Source of the DNA: Dictyoglomus sp.
GTDB taxonomy: Bacteria > Dictyoglomota > Dictyoglomia > Dictyoglomales > Dictyoglomaceae
Reading direction: 5' to 3'
NCBI GenBank assembly: GCA_025060475.1
Contig: JANXBZ010000001.1
Coordinates: 1-64,000, forward strand
DNA length: 64,000 bases
How positions within the stretch are numbered: the stretch's first letter is position 1; each line of letters begins with the position of its first letter. The notes below the pieces were generated by a model that was not told the origin of the DNA, did not search any database, and worked only from the letters and a program-made list of their open reading frames with translations. This document shows positions 1-8,242 of the stretch, one piece after another. The position numbers and the translations under genes are program-made.

Positions 1-104
1 AAATAGAAAGGTATGCAGAAGAAGTAAGAAGAGTTTTAAATCCTGTCTGGATTGAAGAGTTTGGTGGAAAAGCACCTGTAGAAGACAAAGAGATGAGAGT
101 TTAA
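1..104 (+). CDS. C-terminal end of an unidentified gene (partial)
   Basis: Only the last 33 or so codons are present; the gene begins left of the window. The frame is open from base 3 to a TAA at 102-104 and ends with the residues APVEDKEMRV. I do not recognise the family from so short a tail. The next gene starts at base 106, one base after this stop, so the two are probably co-transcribed and translationally coupled. Confidence 0.55.
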   Translation, partial: IERYAEEVRRVLNPVWIEEFGGKAPVEDKEMRV

Positions 105-105
105 G

Positions 106-681
106 ATGAGTATTACTGAGAGAAGAAGGCAATTCCTCGAAGTTCTAAAAGAATTATATAAGACTAAAAAAAGACCTATTCATTACTATGAAGTTGCAAG
201 GGAAGTTAAAGTAAGTCCTGCTACTGCATATGACATATTACAACTTCTTCTTAAAGAGGGATATATAAAGTCAGAATACGAGAAAAATATGAAAAAAAGA
301 GGAAGAAAAAAAATTTATTACAAACCTATAGAAGAAAAAGAAGAGAACATTATTGAATTGAATAATATCGATAAAACAAGTCCTCTTTTTTTGTGTATTT
401 CTTTTCTCCTTTTTCTTCTAAAAAAAATACAATGGCACGAAGAATTAAAAAATTATATTCTCTTTATTCTTGGAAATCTAAAAATAAATATGGAAATAAT
501 TCTATTAGTTATTCCCTTATTAATCTTAGGGTATGTTAGTAAGAATATCTATCAAGGTGTAAATAAAGAAAAGATAAAAACAACTTTAGAAGAATATTGG
601 AAAGCTCTTTTAAATTTAGCAGAAGAAGATAAAAAAACTTTGTATAATCTAATTATTTCAACAATTAAAAATATTAGTTAA
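106..681 (+). CDS. winged-helix DNA-binding protein with hydrophobic C-terminal half
   Basis: A 191-residue protein. Residues about 5-80 look like a winged helix-turn-helix: a helix, then EVAREVKVSPATAYDILQLL as the probable HTH, then a basic wing (KKRGRKKIYY). After an acidic linker, residues about 95-107 and 125-150 are strongly hydrophobic (LFLCISFLLFLL and a second stretch around MEIILLVIPLLILGYV), which suggests membrane association. The C-terminus is an amphipathic Lys/Glu-rich helix. This layout fits a small transcriptional regulator that may be membrane-tethered, but I do not recognise a named family. It starts one base after the preceding stop and its 3' end overlaps the convergent NIF3 gene by four bases. 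The start is chosen from the tight junction; there is no clear Shine-Dalgarno. Confidence 0.6.
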   Translation: MSITERRRQFLEVLKELYKTKKRPIHYYEVAREVKVSPATAYDILQLLLKEGYIKSEYEKNMKKRGRKKIYYKPIEEKEENIIELNNIDKTSPLFLCISFLLFLLKKIQWHEELKNYILFILGNLKINMEIILLVIPLLILGYVSKNIYQGVNKEKIKTTLEEYWKALLNLAEEDKKTLYNLIISTIKNIS

Positions 682-1631
682 CATCTTGGAACTCGAATAA
701 GACCAGAAGCTCCTATTACCTCGATTCCTTGATTTTCTAATTTATCAAGAAGAATATTCATACCTAGGGAATCTGAAGCAATATGGCCTGCAATTACAAC
801 ATTTATATGATGTTTTTCAGCTTCCTTTCTATGTTCCTCACTCATATGCATACCCACAATAGTTCCAATTCCAGCTTGTGCCATTTTTTCAATAAGCTCT
901 ACTGCCCCTTCGGTGCCTCCTGTCATATCCACAAAAACTTTTCCCGCTCTATTTTTAATATTTCCAACAATTATCTTCGGAGGAATATTTCTTTTAATAG
1001 CCTCCTTATATTCAGGAATCTCCTCTAATAATTCTATAATATCTCCCACAGTATAAGGAGCATTTTCATCAAACAATTTTTGTAAATATGTGGCTACACA
1101 GTTATCTGCAGGAGTATGACAACACATAAAGGGAATATCTAAAATTCTCGCAGCATCTACTGTTTTGTAATGATTTGCTGGAAGTACCCTTCTTTCTACC
1201 TCTCCAATTCTTGGTAATAAAAGTCCCTCTGCAACATTTATAGGAATTCCCCATTGATTTAAAAGATCTTCTTGAAGATGCATAACTTCATAGAAATTGG
1301 CGTACGCCTTACCCTGAGGATGATGAGAAATAACTAAATCAATCCTTTTTCCTTGTCTCTCCAATTCTTTCGCTAAAAGTAGTTCTGAGGTATCAATATC
1401 TATTCCTGCTAAAACCCTTTTTACTTTTCTTTCAGGGTCTCCATATAGTATTCTTGTATCTGAATAGGGATTATAAAGTTTTTCCAGATCAAATTTTTCT
1501 CTTTCTTTACTGCTTAATTTTTCAAACTCTTTTTTAGTTCTCTCTAATGTTTTTTGAACATTATCCCATCCTCTAGGATCATTCTTCATTCCAAGTTCTA
1601 CAAAAAGTTCGTAAATTTCTCTAATATTCAT
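678..1631 (-). CDS. NIF3-like metal-binding protein
   Basis: A 317-residue protein of the NIF3/DUF34 type, a widespread cytoplasmic family with a dinuclear metal site and no settled biochemical role. Family signs are a His-rich metal motif (VISHHPQG, about residue 104), HTPADN near residue 172, and the C-terminal AGHIASDSLGMN, matching the second half of the metal site. It is somewhat longer than short bacterial homologues because of an N-terminal segment of about 70 residues. It lies three bases after the Cys-rich gene, so the two form an operon, and it overlaps the convergent winged-helix gene by four bases. Identification rests on these motifs; the substrate is unknown. Confidence 0.75.
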   Translation of the reverse strand: MNIREIYELFVELGMKNDPRGWDNVQKTLERTKKEFEKLSSKEREKFDLEKLYNPYSDTRILYGDPERKVKRVLAGIDIDTSELLLAKELERQGKRIDLVISHHPQGKAYANFYEVMHLQEDLLNQWGIPINVAEGLLLPRIGEVERRVLPANHYKTVDAARILDIPFMCCHTPADNCVATYLQKLFDENAPYTVGDIIELLEEIPEYKEAIKRNIPPKIIVGNIKNRAGKVFVDMTGGTEGAVELIEKMAQAGIGTIVGMHMSEEHRKEAEKHHINVVIAGHIASDSLGMNILLDKLENQGIEVIGASGLIRVPRC

Positions 1632-1634
1632 TTC

Positions 1635-2258
1635 CTATTCTCCTTTTGATACTATTATAGGTTTATCATTTCTCTCGGGCTGAAATTTTTCGACAAAGTT
1701 TCTTAAATCTTGTAAAAAGAAATCCATTCCAACATTTTTATTATTTCTCTGATATTCTTCTATTATATATTTCTCCCATGAAAGAACTTTCACTATATCC
1801 TCTACACTAAAGAGAGGAAAACCAAAATCATCTAATTTTTTCAGAAAATCTTTTAAAACATCTTCAAGCAGATTTTTTAAAATTAACCCACGGGAAGATT
1901 TTGGATACAATGAAGGAAGAAGTAAATTTTTAAGTTTTACCTCATACTCTCTTCTCAGTAAATCTATTACTTCTTTATATTCATCATCAGTAAAGTTTTG
2001 ATTATCTTTAAGAAATTTATATGTGGAAAGCCTAATACTATAAAGTAAAAACCAAAGTTTTTCTTCCCTCCATAAAGGAAATATTTCTGTAATTTTTTCA
2101 CTGGAATAATCTTTAGCTTGCTTTAGGTATACACAATCTTTTAAACAATTGATCTCTCTGAATCTCTTTTCTCCACAACATTCAGAGCAGATCATTCTAT
2201 TCACACTTTTACAGTATCTTCTTCCTTTTCTTTTATTACAGAGAATACACTTTTCCAT
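1635..2258 (-). CDS. Cys-rich putative zinc-binding protein, uncharacterised
   Basis: A 207-residue protein whose first 45 residues hold eight cysteines (about 4, 7, 16, 24, 27, 28, 38, 42), arranged CxxC, C, CSECCG, C, DCVYL. This looks like a small zinc-binding module at the head of a helical, Lys/Glu-rich protein. I recall similar unnamed N-terminal modules in other thermophiles but assign no function. I chose ATG at 2258 because an extended -10 box (TGGTATAAT) ends nine bases upstream; an upstream TTG at 2327 would put that promoter inside the gene. There is no Shine-Dalgarno just upstream, so the message may have almost no leader. It is followed three bases later by the NIF3 gene. Confidence 0.6.
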   Translation of the reverse strand: MEKCILCNKRKGRRYCKSVNRMICSECCGEKRFREINCLKDCVYLKQAKDYSSEKITEIFPLWREEKLWFLLYSIRLSTYKFLKDNQNFTDDEYKEVIDLLRREYEVKLKNLLLPSLYPKSSRGLILKNLLEDVLKDFLKKLDDFGFPLFSVEDIVKVLSWEKYIIEEYQRNNKNVGMDFFLQDLRNFVEKFQPERNDKPIIVSKGE

Positions 2259-2267
2259 ATGGAAGAT

Positions 2268-2276
2268 ATTATACCA
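2268..2276 (-). promoter_or_regulatory. extended -10 promoter for the Cys-rich/NIF3 operon
   Basis: Read on the minus strand, TGG followed by TATAAT is a perfect extended -10 element; no good -35 lies 16-18 bases upstream. The box ends nine bases before the ATG at 2258, so transcription would start about two bases before the start codon. It is back to back with the phoU promoter. Confidence 0.5.
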
Positions 2277-2303
2277 TATTTTCCTCCTTAATATAATTTT
2301 AAA

Positions 2304-2332
2304 TTGAAAAAAGAGTATTGTATCCATATAAT
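2304..2332 (+). promoter_or_regulatory. sigma-70 promoter of phoU (leaderless geometry)
   Basis: TTGAAA at 2304-2309, a 17-base spacer and TATAAT at 2327-2332. Seven bases separate the -10 box from the ATG at 2340, so the expected transcription start is the A of the start codon or one base away. Confidence 0.7.
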
Positions 2333-2339
2333 CTTACTT

Positions 2340-3002
2340 ATGAAAAGGAATTTCTTAGATAAAGAGATTGAAACATTAAGAGAAAATGTTATAAGAATGG
2401 GAAGCATTGTGGAAAAAATGCTACACCAAACCCTAGAAGCTCTTAAAAAAAGAAACTTGGATTTAGCTGTTGATGCTATAAAAAAAGATGATCTTGTAGA
2501 CAATTATTACTGGAATATTGAAGGTAGCTGTATAAACCTTCTCGCTCTTTATCAACCTATTGCAAAAAATTTAAGAATAATAGCATCTACAATGAAAATT
2601 ATCAAAGATTTAGAAAGAATTGGAGATTATTCCGTAGATATTGCAAAATTTTCTTCAAATCTTCTTAAAAATTTTTTTGAATTACCATGGAAAGAAATAT
2701 TCTTCCTAGGAGAACTTACAGAAAATATGATAAGAGAGGTCATAAAAGCATATTTTAAACCTGATTTGGGTTCCTTAGAAAATTTATCTTTAAAATATAA
2801 GGAGATAAACTCTAAATATCAAGAAATTTTATATAACATGATTCATGAAATTCAGAAAAATCCTAAGAATACTCAAGAAATAATTCAATTAATTATGATT
2901 TCAAGATATTTGGAAAGAATAGCGGATCATATAACTAACATGATTGAAATTATTTATTATATGGAAACAGGTGAGAAAAAAGAACTTCATGGAGAAATTT
3001 GA
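2340..3002 (+). CDS. phoU: PhoU-family phosphate transport regulator
   Basis: A 220-residue, all-helical protein with two PhoU repeats. Each carries the family pattern: an N-terminal MGSIVEKMLHQTLEAL helix, LRIIASTMKIIKDLERIGDY near residues 75-95, and the second-repeat match MISRYLERIADHITNMIE near 183-200. PhoU proteins damp the Pst transporter and PhoR signalling, but no pst or pho genes lie in this window. ATG at 2340 is preferred over an upstream TTG at 2304 because a consensus promoter occupies 2304-2332, seven bases before this ATG. That implies a leaderless mRNA, in keeping with the missing Shine-Dalgarno. The 3' end overlaps the lyase-like gene by 14 bases. Confidence 0.85.
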   Translation: MKRNFLDKEIETLRENVIRMGSIVEKMLHQTLEALKKRNLDLAVDAIKKDDLVDNYYWNIEGSCINLLALYQPIAKNLRIIASTMKIIKDLERIGDYSVDIAKFSSNLLKNFFELPWKEIFFLGELTENMIREVIKAYFKPDLGSLENLSLKYKEINSKYQEILYNMIHEIQKNPKNTQEIIQLIMISRYLERIADHITNMIEIIYYMETGEKKELHGEI

Positions 3003-4365
3003 ATTTATTCCCTTTGGACTTTCTATTGAAGATGTATATATATTAAGCACTAAACCTTATAATATTCAGCTTTCCCAAGAATTAGAGAAAAAAATTAAAG
3101 AGAGCAGAAAACTTTGGAAAGAAACCTTAAGAGAAAAACCCAGAAACCATGACAATTATGATAGTGTTAAATTCAAAAACTCTCTTACTCCTGAAGAAAT
3201 AAGAGCAATTATGATATTACAAGCCTATTCTTTAGCTTTAGGTTATTCTGGAGTTCGCATAGAAGTTGTAGAAAAAATATTAGAGTTTCTAAGAAAAAAT
3301 ATTATTCCTTTGATTCCAGAGAACTTATCTTTGAAGAGGAATTTAAATCCTTTAATTTTTATTGTTTATGCTCTCAAAGGAAAGGGAGAAGTCTTATATA
3401 AAAATAAGAGAATGAAGACAGAAAAAGCATTAAAGGAATCTAATACGAAATACATAGATTTAGAAGAAAATGAAATTCTAGCGCTTACAAGTGGAACTCA
3501 ATATATAGCTGGTATTTTAAGTATATATTTCATAAAAATAAAGAAACTAGGAAAACTATCAGAAATAGCTTTTGCTCTTTTTCTTGAAAATTTAAGAATA
3601 GAGGAAAAACTACTTAATTCCTTTATTTATGCATTAAAACCTCATCTTGGATTAATAAAATTTTATGAAAACCTTAGAAAACTTTTAAAGGAAAGTGAAT
3701 TTATTTTCTCTTCTGATAATCCTAAATCTCAGAACCTTTATATTCTAAACAATCTTTCTCAGGTTTTTTTTATATTTCATCAAACTATAGATTTTATGAA
3801 AAATATATTAGAAACAGAAATTAATTCTATTTCTAATAGTCCTATAATTATTCCTAAGGAAAAGTTTATTCTTTATGAAAATCTTTATGTGGAAACTCTT
3901 AGTCATATTATTGATTATCTATCTATAGTTATTGCAAACCTAAGTTACTTGTTAGAAAAAATAATAGATATAATTAAATCTAAATTTGAGCTTGATTTTC
4001 CATCTCTTTATGCTATTTATCAAAATTTATCTAAAGAAAACAAAAAGTTATCTAAACCCTCTAATAAAAGAATATTCTGTTTAAATAAATATGATTTTAT
4101 AAAACTTGAAATTAAGAATATTATTAAGCTAAAAAAAATAGTCAAAAATTGGGAAAAATTAATTACTATAAACTTCGTCTATGCAACTCATGGAATAGAT
4201 TATTACAAACCTTTAAAATGCGGTAAGGGGACAGAAATAGCATATCAATTTATAAAATCCTTAATTTCTCCAATTAAAGACAATTTACATAAAATTAAGA
4301 TATTAGAAGAAAATCTAGATAAACTTTTAAGAAAAGTAGAAGAAGAAATAGGAGAACTGTTTTAA
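2989..4365 (+). CDS. histidine/phenylalanine ammonia-lyase-like pseudoenzyme
   Basis: A 458-residue protein that by eye aligns with the HAL/PAL fold over most of its length. Matches include ALGYSGVRIEVVEKIL (lyases: RGxSGIR), PLIFIVYALKGKGEVLYKNK (lyases: APLAH...L.GEG), ILALTSGTQ (lyases: GLALINGTQ), INSISNSPII (lyases: NAVSDNPLV) and LSKENKKLSKP (lyases: ASENKALSHP). The Ala-Ser-Gly triad that cyclises to the MIO electrophile is replaced: GSVGASGDLAPL corresponds to ENLSLKRNLNPL, so the triad reads about Leu-Lys-Arg. The YGxNTGFG loop and the Arg of YSLRCQPQ are also lost. It is therefore unlikely to be a lyase and may have a regulatory or structural role. ATG 2989 overlaps phoU by 14 bases; the Shine-Dalgarno is weak. 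Confidence 0.7.
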   Translation: MEKFEFIPFGLSIEDVYILSTKPYNIQLSQELEKKIKESRKLWKETLREKPRNHDNYDSVKFKNSLTPEEIRAIMILQAYSLALGYSGVRIEVVEKILEFLRKNIIPLIPENLSLKRNLNPLIFIVYALKGKGEVLYKNKRMKTEKALKESNTKYIDLEENEILALTSGTQYIAGILSIYFIKIKKLGKLSEIAFALFLENLRIEEKLLNSFIYALKPHLGLIKFYENLRKLLKESEFIFSSDNPKSQNLYILNNLSQVFFIFHQTIDFMKNILETEINSISNSPIIIPKEKFILYENLYVETLSHIIDYLSIVIANLSYLLEKIIDIIKSKFELDFPSLYAIYQNLSKENKKLSKPSNKRIFCLNKYDFIKLEIKNIIKLKKIVKNWEKLITINFVYATHGIDYYKPLKCGKGTEIAYQFIKSLISPIKDNLHKIKILEENLDKLLRKVEEEIGELF

Positions 4366-5012
4366 ATTATAGCTCTTAAAGCATTTTTTATTACTTCTAC
4401 TCCTTGTTCCCAAGATAATAAGCCAGTATTTAAGATTAAGTGATACAATTCTGGATTATTCCAATCTACGTTATAAAATCTTTTTAGATATTCCTCCGCA
4501 GATTTATCCTTTTCTATGATCAATCTCAAAGATTCTTCTCTTGTAAGATTTCTTTCTTTCATAACATTCTTAACCCTATATTCTAAAGGAGCAATAATTC
4601 TTATATGTAATGTTTTTGGATTATCTTTTAAAAGAACTTGTGCTCCTCTACCTAATATAACTACATCTCCCCAATCTTTTAATTTTTTTATAACAGCTTG
4701 AACAAATCTTAAACCACTTTCTTCATCAAAAGTTTTAGTTATAATACTTGTAATTCCTGTAACATTATCTTTTTCTTTTACTGTAATCTCCCCTACAAAC
4801 TCCCTTCTCCTAAATAATTGTTCAAAGAATCCCTTAACTTTGTAGTTATCCTCATTAAAATCAATAACCTCAGCCTCTGAAAGTCCAGAGGATATTGCAA
4901 TTTCTGTCATTAGAAACTTGTCAAAATATCTATAATTTAAATCCCTTGCTAATTTCTCTGCAATCTTCTCACCATTACTTCCATATTGACGAGATATGGT
5001 AATAATAGCCAT
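4362..5012 (-). CDS. cytidylate kinase-like P-loop protein
   Basis: A 216-residue P-loop kinase of the cytidylate-kinase-like family. The N-terminus AIITISRQYGSNGEKIAEKL is its typical ISRQxGSxGxxIA variant of the Walker A loop. VVILGRGAQVLL near residue 113 and the lid-like RVKNVMKERNLTREES near 143 also fit. Family members are distinct from true Cmk and their substrate is not established; a nucleotide or small-metabolite kinase is the reasonable inference. It is last in the clpC-like/adenosine-kinase operon, ten bases after the preceding gene, and overlaps the convergent lyase-like gene by four bases. Confidence 0.75.
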   Translation of the reverse strand: MAIITISRQYGSNGEKIAEKLARDLNYRYFDKFLMTEIAISSGLSEAEVIDFNEDNYKVKGFFEQLFRRREFVGEITVKEKDNVTGITSIITKTFDEESGLRFVQAVIKKLKDWGDVVILGRGAQVLLKDNPKTLHIRIIAPLEYRVKNVMKERNLTREESLRLIIEKDKSAEEYLKRFYNVDWNNPELYHLILNTGLLSWEQGVEVIKNALRAII

Positions 5013-5021
5013 TTTTTTCCC

Positions 5022-5504
5022 TTATAACTTATAACCTATTTTTCGTAAGAACTCTTTTCTGTAAACAATGTCCTTTTCTTCTTCGACTCCTTTAGGTTTA
5101 ACACCATCAATTACACCTATTATTCCTCTTCCATCTCCATCTTCTACTATTACTACTTTCAACGGATTTGCAGTTGCGGCAAAGATATTAACAACCTCTG
5201 AAACATGTTTTATCGCATTTAAAACATTAATTGGATAGAGATTTCTCAAGAAGATTAAAAAGGAGTGACCTGCTCCTATCCTTTGTAAATTCTTTACTGC
5301 TAACTCTTCTAACTCCAGGTCTGTACCTACATGTCTAATCAGAGCTGGACCTGAAGATTCACAAAAAGCTAATCCAAATTTTGCACCAGGTACAGAACTA
5401 ACAATTGTTTCATAAATATCTTCTACAGTCTTAATAAAATGGGCTTGTCCCAAAATAAGATTAACTTCATTAGGTTTCTCTATCTCCACTATTTGAAATT
5501 CCAT
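5022..5504 (-). CDS. adenosine-specific kinase family protein
   Basis: A 160-residue protein of the small adenosine-specific kinase family described from thermophilic archaea and bacteria. Visible signatures are FGLAFCESSGPALIRH near residues 63-78, RIGAGHSFLIFLRNLYPINV and FAATANPLKVVIVEDGDGRG near the C-terminus. It lacks a P-loop, as the family does. Function, by family knowledge, is adenosine binding or phosphorylation in nucleoside salvage. A strong Shine-Dalgarno (AAGGAGG) precedes the ATG. It lies between the Hsp100 gene, 16 bases upstream, and the cytidylate-kinase-like gene, so two nucleotide-salvage-type proteins follow a protein-quality-control ATPase. Confidence 0.8.
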   Translation of the reverse strand: MEFQIVEIEKPNEVNLILGQAHFIKTVEDIYETIVSSVPGAKFGLAFCESSGPALIRHVGTDLELEELAVKNLQRIGAGHSFLIFLRNLYPINVLNAIKHVSEVVNIFAATANPLKVVIVEDGDGRGIIGVIDGVKPKGVEEEKDIVYRKEFLRKIGYKL

Positions 5505-5520
5505 TAGATTTCCTCCTTTC

Positions 5521-8211
5521 TTAAGACTTAGCTTTTATTTCCTCCTCTTCTTTAATCTTCTCAAACTTTATTCTCTTTTCATTCTCATCGTATGTCACAA
5601 AAATTTTATCACCTTCAGAAATCTCTCCCTTTAGCATCGCTTCAGCAATTTTTGTTTCTAATTCATTTCTTATTTTTCTCTTAAGTTCTCTTGCACCAAA
5701 TTCTGGTTGATATCCGATTTTTGCAAGATAGGAAATAAGAGATTCATCAAAGTTTAATTCTATTCCTTGTCCCTTAGCCACTTTTCTTACCCTCTCTAGT
5801 TGTAATTTTACAATTTCTTTAATTTGTTCTTGAGTTAAAGCATGGAATATTATTATTTCATCAATTCTATTTAAAAATTCAGGTCTAAAATATTTTCTTA
5901 ATAGATTCATAAGCTTTTCTTTTAACTGTTCATAAGTTAACTTCTCCTTTTCAGGAGCAGTAAGGTTATATTGAATTATATCAGATCCTATATTACTTGT
6001 TGCTATGATTATCGTATTTGTAAAATCCACAGTTCTTCCCTTTCCATCAGTTAACCTTCCTTCATCAAAAACTTGAAGTAAAATATTATGAACATCAGGA
6101 TGAGCTTTTTCAATTTCGTCTAATAAAATAACACTATATGGCCTTCTTCTTACCTTTTCTGTTAACTGTCCCCCCTCCTCATACCCCACATATCCTGGAG
6201 GAGCACCAATTAATCTTGAAACAGTATGTCTTTCCATATACTCACTCATATCAATTCTAATTATAGCATCCTCATCTCCAAAGATTGCCCAAGCAAGAGC
6301 TTTTGCTAATTCAGTTTTTCCAACTCCTGTGGGACCTAAAAATAAGAAAGTAGCAATAGGACGGTTTCCTTCTCTCAAACCTGCTCTTGATAGTCTTATA
6401 GCATTAGCAACTGCCTTTACTGCTTCTTCTTGTGCAACAACTCTTTCATGAAGTTTTTCTTCTAATTTCAACAATCTCTCTCTTTCGTCAGTAGATAATT
6501 CAGAAACTGGAATACCTGTTAGAGTAGAAATTATTTCTGCTATATGTTTTGCTTTAACTTCTGCAGATTCTGATGCTACCATTTTTTTCCAATTTTCCTC
6601 TGCATTTCTTAACTCCTCTTCTAACTTTTTAATCTGTTCCTCTAATTCCTTTGCCTTGTCAAACTGTTTTCTTGATGTAGCATACTCTTGTTCTCTCTTC
6701 AACTGTTTTAACTTTGATTCTATTTCATGAATTTCTGAAGGACGAGAAGTCAAGCTGATACGAACTTTAGCACATGCTTGATCAATAAGATCAATAGCTT
6801 TATCTGGAAGATATCTATTAGTAATATACCTGTCAGAGAGAACTGCAGCAGCAATTAAAGCCTCATCAGTAATTCTAACTTTATGATGAGCTTCAAATCT
6901 ATCTCTTAACCCCCTCAATATATTAATAGTTTGTTCCACAGTGGGTTCTGAAATAAAAACAGGCTGAAATCTTCTTTCTAAAGCAGCATCTTTTTCTATA
7001 TATTTTTGGTACTCATTTAAGGTTGTCGCTCCTATAAGATGAAGTTCTCCCCTTGCTAAAGCAGGTTTGAAAACATTAGCAAGATCCATTGAGCTTTCCC
7101 CTGCTGATCCTGCTCCTACAATAGTATGTATCTCGTCAATAAATATTATTAACCTATCTTGATTTGCAATAATCTCATCCAATATCTGTTTAACTCTTTC
7201 TTCGAACTCTCCTCTATATTTTGTTCCTGATATTAAAGAATTTATGTTTAATTCAACTAATCTTTTATTTCTTAAAACCTCAGGAACTTCTCCCTTAACA
7301 ATTCTCTGAGCTAAACCTTCCACTATCGCTGTTTTTCCTACCCCAGGTTCTCCTATAAGAACTGGATTATTCTTTTTTCTTCTTGCTAGAATTTCTATTA
7401 TTGTCTCAATTTCCTTTGCTCTTCCGATTACAGGATCTAATTTCCCTTGTCTTGCAAGTTCTGTTAAATCCCTAGAATATTTATCTAAATTTGGAGTCAT
7501 CATAGAAGATCTTGCTTTTATTTCTTCTTTTCCTTCGCCCACTATATTTATTACTGCTCTTCTTATATCTTGAGGAGTTAGACCAAATTTTCTTAAAATA
7601 TCATAGGCAAATCCATCTGGTTCTTCAGAAAGACCAATTAATAAATGTTCTGGACCAATATAGTTATGTCCCAAATCTCGAGAAGCCCAAAAAGATCTTT
7701 CTAGAGCGCTTTTTAAACGAGGAGAAACTTCCATCTCAATATTTTCTCCTTGAGGAGCTTTAAAAGTTCCTTTTGGAGCATTATATTCTATATACCCTTT
7801 TAAATCTTGAGGTGTTATATTAAAATGTCTTAAAACCTCTTGAACAATCTCATTTTCTGTTAACGCATATAAAAGATGTTCCGTATCTACCTCTGATTTT
7901 CCAAACTCAATAGCTTTTCTTCCTGCTTTTTGGAGATACTCTTTGGCACTGTCACTAAGATATAAGGAAAGATCTATAGCTTCCCTATCAAATCTTTCAC
8001 TTTCAAAGGGACCAAATTCTTCTCCAAAAAAGTCCTTGAAAAAATCACCCCAAAAAAGAGATTCTAAAGGAGAAAAACTTCTCTCTTTCTGTCTATATTT
8101 AGCATAACAAACCTCACATAGATCAAGAGTTTGTTTTTTTCCACTTTTTATTATGGATACTCTGATTGTTGCAACTCTTTGTCCACATCTGTCACATGTT
8201 TTCTTAGACAT
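5521..8211 (-). CDS. clpC: Hsp100 Clp ATPase with N-terminal zinc finger (ClpC/ClpE-like)
   Basis: An 896-residue double-AAA+ unfoldase. Order: a four-Cys finger (Cys 6, 9, 32, 35) like those of McsA and ClpE; a Phe-rich linker; two Clp-N repeats (about 85-220); AAA1 with GEPGVGKTA and IIFIDEIHTIVG; a short UVR-like coiled middle domain (about 500-545), ClpC-sized not ClpB-sized; and AAA2 with GPTGVGKTELAKALAW and a C-terminal sensor-2 domain (GARELKRKI). Between TSNIGSDIIQ and FRPEFLNRIDEI, where ClpA/ClpC carry the (I/V)G(F/L) ClpP-docking tripeptide, I see none. It may work without ClpP or dock differently. It heads an operon with two kinases, behind an extended -10 promoter and a clear AGGAGGTG ribosome site. 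Confidence 0.85.
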   Translation of the reverse strand: MSKKTCDRCGQRVATIRVSIIKSGKKQTLDLCEVCYAKYRQKERSFSPLESLFWGDFFKDFFGEEFGPFESERFDREAIDLSLYLSDSAKEYLQKAGRKAIEFGKSEVDTEHLLYALTENEIVQEVLRHFNITPQDLKGYIEYNAPKGTFKAPQGENIEMEVSPRLKSALERSFWASRDLGHNYIGPEHLLIGLSEEPDGFAYDILRKFGLTPQDIRRAVINIVGEGKEEIKARSSMMTPNLDKYSRDLTELARQGKLDPVIGRAKEIETIIEILARRKKNNPVLIGEPGVGKTAIVEGLAQRIVKGEVPEVLRNKRLVELNINSLISGTKYRGEFEERVKQILDEIIANQDRLIIFIDEIHTIVGAGSAGESSMDLANVFKPALARGELHLIGATTLNEYQKYIEKDAALERRFQPVFISEPTVEQTINILRGLRDRFEAHHKVRITDEALIAAAVLSDRYITNRYLPDKAIDLIDQACAKVRISLTSRPSEIHEIESKLKQLKREQEYATSRKQFDKAKELEEQIKKLEEELRNAEENWKKMVASESAEVKAKHIAEIISTLTGIPVSELSTDERERLLKLEEKLHERVVAQEEAVKAVANAIRLSRAGLREGNRPIATFLFLGPTGVGKTELAKALAWAIFGDEDAIIRIDMSEYMERHTVSRLIGAPPGYVGYEEGGQLTEKVRRRPYSVILLDEIEKAHPDVHNILLQVFDEGRLTDGKGRTVDFTNTIIIATSNIGSDIIQYNLTAPEKEKLTYEQLKEKLMNLLRKYFRPEFLNRIDEIIIFHALTQEQIKEIVKLQLERVRKVAKGQGIELNFDESLISYLAKIGYQPEFGARELKRKIRNELETKIAEAMLKGEISEGDKIFVTYDENEKRIKFEKIKEEEEIKAKS

Positions 8212-8242
8212 TTTGCTTCACCTCCTAGTGTTATTAGAAATA

